A stretch of 64,000 nucleotides of DNA, taken from Beta vulgaris subsp. vulgaris. Its lineage: Eukaryota; Streptophyta; Magnoliopsida; Caryophyllales; Amaranthaceae. Below are positions 56,416 through 64,000 of this stretch, in pieces. The stretch lies in the NCBI RefSeq assembly GCF_026745355.1, contig NC_079202.1, positions 52,866,709-52,930,708 on the forward strand, in the 5' to 3' direction. How positions within the stretch are numbered: position 1 is the first letter of the stretch; the number at the start of each line of letters is the position of its first letter. The notes beneath the pieces were generated by a model. That model saw nothing but the letters and a program-made list of their open reading frames with translations. It did not search any database and had not been told where the DNA came from. A program made the translations under genes and the position numbers.

Positions 56416-57740
56416 TCTAAAATTCAGGGTTAGTGCAAGGGTTTATTATTATTACTAGGTGATTAGACATGATAATTAGATGGGTTTGGGAGGTGCGTTT
56501 AAGTAGTGCAGTTGGGTTAGTAATGGGTCACCTTATTGCGAATCAATAAAGGGTCGGGTGAGGGTGGTTTGCCGATTAGTGATGACAGGTCGATAAACGA
56601 ATAAAGGAAAAAGATAGAGGAAATAGCATAAGTGAGTACACATAAATTTTAGACCTTATGTGATTTTTTTTACCGTATCCTTTTAGTTTTACTAAAATAG
56701 TGAGTTATTATTGTTCATCTTGTAACAATCTCGTCCAATAGAGACTTTGTTCATCATTGGCCACGTCCATTAAGAGCCATTTTTACTTGACCTAGCCTCG
56801 TACCCGTTGGATCATCGTATCCAATAATCGGGTCTACGTATGAAAATAAATAGAATGTTCAATTGCATAAAACATGTACGAAAAATTGTGCACAAAGTTA
56901 ATTGTATTTTTTCTCTATTAAAACTAAGTAATTAGTGATGTTGTAAATGTTTTTGTTAATTGACTGTATAATGGTAAAAGAGGGTGGATACCAAGTTCTC
57001 TCCTCTTCCAATATATAATAGAGATTAGCCTTATATGTATATGATGTAATTACAGAATCAATTTAAAAGACAATAACAAACATGAATTTAATTCTAATAT
57101 CGTTTTCCTCACTTTTAATCGTGTCAAATATGGATAGGCATGGTCGGGTTTGGCAACACTAAGACTCAAACCCATGAAATTCAATTTCGACTCAAACTCG
57201 CCCTAAACCCATGATCTAGACAATCTAGACCGATACCAATATCCAACGGGTCTTGGTTCCAAAATATTCCAAAATGGATAGCTTATTAGGATTTTCAATT
57301 TCTTTTGGGTTTTTCTACGTTATATCCTTGTATTTTTTCAATTTCTACGTTGTACCCTAAGCTTTTCAAAAAATTCCCCACAGTATCCTTAAACTTATCT
57401 TTTTCAACGGACAATGCCCCTACCGCTGATTATACATCCATTAATTTCGTCTATTTTTGATATTCCGGTGGAACGAATCTAATTAGTGAATAACCTTCTA
57501 AATAAGGGTTAAACTATGTATAAGTCAAATTAGTTCCAATAAATTTAAAAAAATTAATGAAATTAATGACATTTCATAAGCGGTTTGGGCATCGTGCATT
57601 AAAAAAGGTAAGCTTGAGGGCACCGTGTGGAATTTTTTAAAAGTTGGGGTAAAACGTAGAAATTGAAGAAACACAAGGGTATAACGTAGAAAAACCCATT
57701 TCTTTTTTAGCACGAAGTTTTTCATACACATGTTTTTTTA
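56416..57740. other. Non-coding sequence
   Basis: AT-rich. It contains a minus-strand Helitron-type 5' end near 57021 (ATCTCTATTATATATTGG on that strand) without a matching 3' end, and no gene. Confidence 0.4.
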
Positions 57741-57744
57741 CACA

Positions 57745-58408
57745 AAGAATAACATTTAGGAACACAACCGGTCCATCAAACCACCAAGTTGTAGCCCTTC
57801 GCTCCAACTTCGATCTCTCAGTCTTCTACAAATACAACTTTGAATGACACCAAGATACCCTCTATGTTTTCTCAAATCGCAAATTTTACCGTGAATGTGA
57901 CATTTATGGTACCTTAGACTTTATATTTGGAAACGCGGTTGTGGTCATCCAAAATTTTAACATATATGCCCGATTTGGTCCTTCGAGGACTGTTGCGATC
58001 ACAGCCCAAGGACGGTCCGACCCAACTAAGAACACGGGTATGTCGATCCATAAGTTCCAGGTCAGCACATCTAAAGACCTAAAAGGATCCAAGACTTAAT
58101 TGGGTAGGCCATGGAAAAAATATTCCCGAACTGTTTTTATGAAGACATATTTAGGCGGTATAGTTGATCCTAAGGGATGGCTTGAGTGGAATGGCGATTT
58201 TTTCCTTAGCACATTGTATTATGGGGAATATGAAAATACGAGTCTTGGTTCATCCACGTTGAATCGGGTGAAGTGGTCGGGTTATCATGTGATAACAAGT
58301 TCTGCTGAAGCTGGGAAATTTAGTGTTGGAAATTTTATTGCTGGAAATAACTGGTTGCCTAGTAGATTTTATTGCTGGAAATAACTGGTGGTATAATTGA
58401 TCCTAATC
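57745..58408 (+). pseudogene. Pectinesterase pseudogene C (copy of gene B exon 2)
   Basis: It follows gene B exon 2 from ITFRNT to the last exon residues with many identical codons ([36 protein letters not shown]). Lesions include a stop before HQDTLY (GYQ becomes stop-HQ) and a stop before LGRPW. Exon 1 and the true C-terminus are missing. At 58363-58408 short pieces of the exon (TTTTATTGCTGGAAATAACTGG, GGTATAATTGATCCTAA) are repeated in shuffled order. No active enzyme is possible. Confidence 0.92.
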
Positions 58409-58933
58409 TGATATGCATTGTTAGTTTTTGATCTCTATTGTAGATGTCGTATCACTTCAAATCAAAAGAATAACTTTTAATTTTTTAAAAAAACTATTTT
58501 CCACTACTATTTAAGAAAATTATTACCAACCTTCTTTGAAAAAAATTATTATCAACCTTTCGCAAACCAAACAAAAGAAAACTACTGTTCCATACATATA
58601 TTTAGCACCCAATCAAACACTCTCATTAAGATAGATTGGATTCAATGGGCCAATTTGGTTAATAATGTATGGGCTCATGCAGAGTAAAAAAGCAAAACCC
58701 ACCAAGCTGAGTAAGAGAAGAAAATTCCCACCAATTTGCTCGTAGATTTTTTTTGTCGATATTATCTCGTAGATTTTTGTTTTTCCTTTCTTTATCTTTT
58801 TAAATTTCTTAAAGTATGCATGACAGCTTGAAAAGAATCACTTCTTCCCTTTTTAGGAGATAGAGAGAACATCACTTAGAAGATTAAGAAATATGTCAAT
58901 AACCTAGGTCTTAGTAGTCCTCCGTATAACTAA
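58409..58933. other. Non-coding sequence
   Basis: No supported feature. Confidence 0.4.
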
Positions 58934-59240
58934 GGGGGCGTTTGGTTCATATAATAGTATGGGTTTGGAATCAGAAATGAAATCAAAGTGGTATGGGTTT
59001 GAAACTTGATACTTGATACCTTGTGTTTGGTTTCATTTAGGAATGAAAAATCTTCTTTTATTTGATACCTAGAGGTAAGGTATGAGCCATACCCACCCCC
59101 CATGGGTTTCTGAACCCCATACCTTATGGGTTTGAGGTATGTGTTTAAAATTTAGAAATAAATTAAACAAACACTAAGTATAGGTTTTGTTCATTCCAAA
59201 CCCATACCTCATACCTAAAACTAGTGAACCAAACACCCCC
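58934..59240. mobile_element. Tourist-like (PIF/Harbinger) MITE, 307 bp
   Basis: Ends GGGGGCGTTTGGTTCA and, inverted, GGGGGTGTTTGGTTCA. The TAA target duplication is perfect (58931-58933, 59241-59243). GGGNNTGTTTGGTT ends with TAA/TTA duplications are the Tourist signature. Confidence 0.9.
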
Positions 59241-59505
59241 TAAAGGAGTAATTTTCAAAATATAAATTATAGTACTATTTGAAATACAAAAATGATATAT
59301 ACAGTTTTATAGCAGCGTACAAAAATTTAGTAGTGATAAACAATAATAATGCGTATATATAGAAACACTTTTATGAGAATAAAGTAATGAATTGATCATG
59401 TAATTAATTGCCTAGCTCATTTGATAACTTACTTGAAAACAAAATTTAACATGATGCACATGAAAAATAAAAGTAGATACATTTTCTATGGATTCAAGGG
59501 GTTTA

Positions 59506-59627
59506 TTATTTGCCACCACCCGCTTTTTTCCGGCAAACAGAGAGAAGAACGATCAAAACTGCAATTCCTCCAATGATTCCAACAATAATAGCCACTGTTT
59601 TTGCAACTTCATCATCATTTGACGGAT
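59506..59627 (-). CDS. Probable last exon of a single-pass membrane protein
   Basis: After an acceptor (ACATACAG|ATCCG) the minus strand reads DPSNDDEVAKTV, then an 18-20 residue hydrophobic helix (AIIVGIIGGIAVLIVLLSVC), then RKKAGGGK and a stop. A membrane helix followed by a basic tail is a typical type I anchor end. Upstream exons were not found in 59628-64000, so it may be a relic or its other exons lie outside the window. I cannot assign the family. Confidence 0.45.
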
Positions 59628-59774
59628 CTGTATGTAATAAAGCCACATAGAAACCAAGGGAGGGAAGATAGTTAGTTTCCTGGAGAAAAGAATAAGTGAT
59701 TTTCTTCGTATAGTTAAAAACTAAATGAATGTATTTTTTGCGTGTATTTTAAGATTTTTTTTTTTAAAAAATAA

Positions 59775-59890
59775 GATGAAGTCTCTTGCAAAGAAGGAGA
59801 AAATTTGGGGATCATTCCTTATAAGGGGTGAGACTGAATCACAGGTGAATCCAACACCACTAGACTATCACCTGATGCTCTACATGTATT
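59775..59890 (-). repeat. Possible SINE relic
   Basis: Minus-strand TAGTCTAGTGGTG fits an A box and TGATTCAGTCTC about 25 bases on partly fits a B box. The plus strand has a T-run at 59756-59765. Confidence 0.4.
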
Positions 59891-60051
59891 TCTAGATGGT
59901 ACCACCTCCATCTGATACATCTCTTAAAATTCTAATCATCTTAGTTGAGACAGGATTTCTAAATATATATATAACCTATACAAAATTTCGATTATAAGGA
60001 TTTGAGACAGCATGATGTTGAATTTCACATAGAGAAAGTAATACCTCTATA

Positions 60052-60564
60052 TAGGGCTGACAATGAGTTGAGACAGCTCGCGAGCTACTCGAACTCGGCT
60101 CGGTCAAAGCTCGACTCGAGTGAGCTCGACTTGAGCCCGAACTCGACTCGACAGATTAACGAGTCGAGTCGAGCAACTCAATACTCGACTCGAGAATGAA
60201 ACTCGTGAGATACTCGATACAATTTTATATATTTATACTTTTAATTTTTTTTTAAGAAATTTTAACTTTATTTTTTTCTATAAAAATACTTGTACTTTTC
60301 TTTTTAAAAAAATGAAAAAAAAGTGTATAAAATGACCAAAAAGCAAAGCAAAAATTTCTTCTATAAAAAATAGAACTATATCAAATGACCAAAAAGCTTG
60401 AAACGAGTTTGAGTTCGAGCTCGAGTTTAGGTTTCCAGTTCGAGTTCGAGCTTGAAAATTTGAAACTCGCGAGTTTTCGAGTCGAGTCGAGTTTGAGTAT
60501 GAGTTTTTGAGTTCGAGTCGAGTTTAGTCAAACTCGAACTCGACTCGCATCATTGCCAGCCCTA
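60052..60564. mobile_element. hAT MITE, 513 bp
   Basis: Ends TAGGGCTGACAATGAGTTGAG and, inverted, TAGGGCTGGCAATGATGCGAG. Flanks CCTCTATA and CCTCTATC are an 8-bp target duplication with one change. Both arms are rich in GAGTCGAG/CTCGACTC words and can fold back. Confidence 0.88.
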
Positions 60565-62678
60565 CCTCTATCTGATCTTTTAAATTACTATATTCCACGC
60601 TCACTAAGATTACTAGTAATTTCATTTACGTATTTAAATTATGAAAATTTAATTGAATATTAGAAGATTTTTGAGACTAATTTAATAATAATGTCACATC
60701 ATAATTGATGAACTTAGACCCTAAAAACTATAAAGGAAAAAATATTAGTAAAAAGAAACGAGAGAGTAAATACTAAATAGTATTAAAACATAAACAATGC
60801 ATGCACCACGAAAGACGAAACGTGAATTCATAAAGCATCTTATCTAAGGGTCTAAGAGTTTTTTACGTCCACTAACGAGCTCAACCTTTCCTAGTCCAAA
60901 ATTTTAAATATATAGTGCGACATATATTTATAATTTAACAACACAATGGCACTAATCATGATATGCATATTATGTAAAAAGTAGAATTATTTAATCATAT
61001 GATCATCACAGGAAAGCTTTTTTTTTTTTTTTTTCTCTTTAGGTACAGGAGACATGCATCACATAAAAGTATTAATTCAGGATGACCTACATACATTATT
61101 TTATTTTTGTAGGACATGCATCATAATATTCTCTTGTCTGATGGTATCAACTTTGGTGCTTGTGAGATAAGTGGATAAGTCACCAAGTGGTTTTGTGCAT
61201 AAAAAGTTGTGCTTGTATTTAAGTACTCAATAGTCAATAATATGTCAGGACTCCCATTTTCTGTTAATATGTGAATATGTCTCATTTCATCAAATCATTG
61301 TTAATAAAAAATTGTTCTTCTTATATATTTATTTTGTTATAAAATAAATAAAATAGTTATCATTTCAGCATATTTCAATAAAAATAAAACATTACTCAAT
61401 TTCACACTTACTTATTTTTGTATATCTTTTCATCGTCATATATATTCGTTACATAGGTTCCTTTCTTTATCTTGCTATCTCTTTTTTTCCCCTAATTCTC
61501 CGTGACAAGACCCTACGTTTCATTTAAAACAAAACAGAGGAAGTATCTCATCTTCAGAGCGTTAATTAACTTTTGCCTTCAAATATTACAATTATATCTC
61601 ACTTTTGAATTAATTTTCTATCTCTACCATAATAAAATAATGTAGCTATATTTTTCAAAAAAACAAAAACTAAATCATGACTTAGCTAGGTGTGTTCGTC
61701 GGTAAGTAAAGGAATTATATATGAGAAATTCAAAGTTGTAATTTACTAATTCTAGAAGGCGGCATGGTATTTTGAGATACCTAAAATATAAATGTAAACA
61801 TAATTGGTAACCAATATTAGAATGAAGTATTGGTAATGGCACTATATAGAAATTTTGTAAAAAAAGTCTCGTGCCGATATTTATATGGTATTGAAGTATC
61901 ATATGTAAATATGTGTTTTAAATCATAAATTCTCATTACCATTTAATGTCACCTCAAAATATAAAAAAATGAGGAGAAAAAGGATTGTTTAGAAAGTGGA
62001 CCATGCATGTATCTTGATATATAACTTTCTTAAAAAAATTATCCATAAATTCATCATTACCAAGCTAATTAAGCAGGTTGTTACGAAATATAAATTTTCT
62101 CTACATGATTTTCACTTATTTAAAGCTACTTAAACTAATCTTAATGTAACATGGACAAATAATATGTGAATTAACATTATATAAAAATTAAAAAGAAACA
62201 TATGAGCACCAATTATTGCTACAAAGGTTGACAGGAGCCGTATTAGTTGTTTTAAAACAAGGTAAACAAAGAGCTTTATAATCTATTATGACATGCCTAA
62301 GTAATACTATGATCGAATCAAAAAGTACAGGTTTATGATCACAACAAAGGGAATAATCATTTAGGGGAAAGAAAGATAATGGAAGGCGATAAGACAAACA
62401 TACTCGAAGAAAAAAGGGCACTAACAACTACCAAAATACTGAAGGTGACCAAAAGAAAGTTATGTATCAAAATATGCTTTGATGCTTTTACTTTATACTA
62501 AAGTAATGGTTATTGTTTGATAAAAAATTAAAGTAATGGTTTTGACCATTTTTACCTTTCAAATGTTTTTTCATTCCAATAATACTTAGCCTATTCGGCT
62601 ATTCCTGATCTTTCTAGATAATATAAGCTTAGATGGTTGCTAGAGATAATCTATTCAATATGTTTTCATTATCAAGTA
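60565..62678. other. Non-coding sequence
   Basis: AT-rich. Small ORFs (for example minus 61675-61902) show no features. I see no gene or clear repeat. Confidence 0.4.
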
Positions 62679-62881
62679 CTAGCTTTTTATAAGCATGCTA
62701 TGTGTGCAAAGTCGTAGAATGAGTGGTAACAGTTTTGCAGTTTATTAGATGGATGAATTTTTCCTTTTTATTTTTAAACTAATAAAGTGATAGGTGATGT
62801 AGTTTTCTTTTATAGTTAGGGATATATTGGTCATAAAAGATAAACACCATAGTGCTCAAGAGTTCCCATATATAATAGAAA
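62679..62881 (-). mobile_element. Short Helitron on the minus strand, degenerate 5' end
   Basis: On the minus strand it begins TTTCTATTATATATGGGAAC and ends with the hairpin GCACACATAGCATGC, TTATAAAAAG and CTAG followed by T. The first base has changed from the usual TC. Confidence 0.65.
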
Positions 62882-63697
62882 TTAGCAATATATCAATTAG
62901 CATAAAACACAATGAGCTTTATATAACAATTGAAAAATGTATTTATTTTGTCCACTTATATTTCCTTTTGAGAACGACCTTTCATAGTTTCATTTAGAGA
63001 AAAAAAAAAAAAATTTCCTTTTGAGAAGGATAAACTGTTTACCCCTAATATTTGGCTTGTGAATTTTAATTTGCCTAATTTGAACTAAATATAATTTACT
63101 TAGTTATTGCATGTTTAATATATATACTACATATGTTTTTTTAACATTTCTGTTAGCATTGTTTAGTTTTAGTTATTGTACATAAGTAAAGAATGAATAC
63201 ATATATGAGTATTGACGGCCCGTTTGGTTATTGGTACTAAATGGTGGTAATGGTAATAGTTTTAGTGCAAACATGCCGTGAGTACTATATACCCAATGAA
63301 TCATACTTCAGGACGAATTAAGTCAAAATTGGACTATATTGTGACAACTAGTTAATAGAACGAACTAGATGTGTCTACAAATCTATAGAATGAACGAAGT
63401 GTATCTACAAAGTACAAACCTTATTACTAATGTATGTGATTATGTATGGTTTGGGGTAATTCTGCCATATTGTGACAACGTAACTAGTCAATAGAACAAA
63501 AGAAGTATGTCTTATAATTTATAAACCTTATTAGTTATTACTCATACTATGTGATATGTGTGCGATGCAACCCACAAATAACATGCAAATAATTAGTTGC
63601 AAACCTTTTTTATTCCTTTGTAAAAGTTATTTACAACAATTCAAGAAAACAATAATTACCATTGTTATGTTCACATTAATCCAACTATAGTAAAATA
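62882..63697. other. Non-coding sequence with a MITE end fragment
   Basis: At 63215-63262 it holds ACGGCCCGTTTGGTTATTGG and AAATGGTGGTAATGGTAA, matching the end of the 53277-53614 MITE; the other end is missing. Otherwise plain. Confidence 0.5.
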
Positions 63698-63980
63698 CTC
63701 CATCCGTCCCAATTTATTTGCTACAAGCACTTTTTCACAAAGATCAAGGAGGGAGTGTGGACCATTGACAGAAATGGAATTAACAAAAAGCAAATAGGTA
63801 AATTGTGGGACCTATGTATTTTATATGGAAACATTTACAAAACCAAGGAGAGAGTGATGGCAAATTTGTAAATAAAGTGTGGGACCTATGTACTATATAT
63901 GGAAATATTTGCAAATGTAACAAATAAATTGAGACACCCCTAAATGACAAAATGTAGCAAATAAATTGGGACGGAGGGAG
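63698..63980. mobile_element. Stowaway-like MITE, same family as 16054-16337
   Basis: Ends CTCCATCCGTCCCAATTTAT and ATAAATTGGGACGGAGGGAG with TA on both sides. 283 bp; internal sequence closely matches 16054-16337. Confidence 0.87.
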
Positions 63981-64000
63981 TAACAAAATGCAATAATTAA

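Noticed and set aside
61675..62427. Minus-strand ORFs in the right-hand gene desert
   Set aside because: Short frames in AT-rich sequence with no motifs and no neighbouring exons.

Overview
This is a stretch of plant nuclear DNA: AT-rich, with spliced host genes (GT-AG introns), plant cell-wall enzymes, a plant-type eIF3m gene, and many plant mobile elements (Ty3/gypsy Tat lineage, Stowaway and Tourist MITEs, hAT MITEs, Helitrons, MULE-like elements, SINE and LINE remnants). It looks like a core eudicot. The Tat/Retand-like element and general character would suit Caryophyllales (Amaranthaceae-like), but the species is only a guess.

Layout. 1-10093: a Ty3/gypsy Tat-lineage retrotransposon on the minus strand, with its 5' LTR at 9470-10093 and its 3' LTR outside the window. 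Gag-pol is broken by frameshifts. A spliced antisense ORF on the plus strand (19-2729) is open throughout, and its first intron holds a hairpin-forming minisatellite. 10094-17184: gene-poor, with at least eight Stowaway MITEs (one nested pair, one cluster inside an ATATT repeat), a Helitron, a LINE RNase H relic and a duplicated piece of pectinesterase 3' flank. 17185-21917: a legumain C-terminal relic, a decayed hAT transposase and a 946-bp non-autonomous hAT element. 22316-26151: pectinesterase gene A (minus), whose inhibitor-like pro-domain is split by a long Gly/His-rich modular repeat and carries a 5-bp frameshift. 27422-29335: a MULE-like fold-back element, unassigned sequence and a SINE relic. 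29770-35999: ten-exon eIF3m gene (minus) with one apparent missing base in exon 6. 37848-39057: second copy of the MULE-like element. 41068-47381: pectinesterase gene B (plus), complete, with a 4.7-kb intron carrying an hAT element and a SINE. 47500-55332: duplicated flanks, repeats and three more legumain-derived relics, next to the first exon of a TOM2A-like tetraspanin gene. 57745-58408: pectinesterase pseudogene C, derived from gene B exon 2. 58409-64000: mostly gene-free, with a Tourist MITE, an hAT MITE, a Helitron, a Stowaway and one probable membrane-anchor exon.

Function. The likely working genes are pectinesterase B (cell-wall pectin de-methylesterification) and eIF3m (translation initiation, if the missing base is an assembly error). 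Pectinesterase A would be a secreted pectinesterase with an unusual repeat, if its frameshift is not real or is tolerated. The rest is transposon-driven duplication and decay. In three cases paralogous copies within the window provide empty sites or target duplications that fix insertion boundaries.
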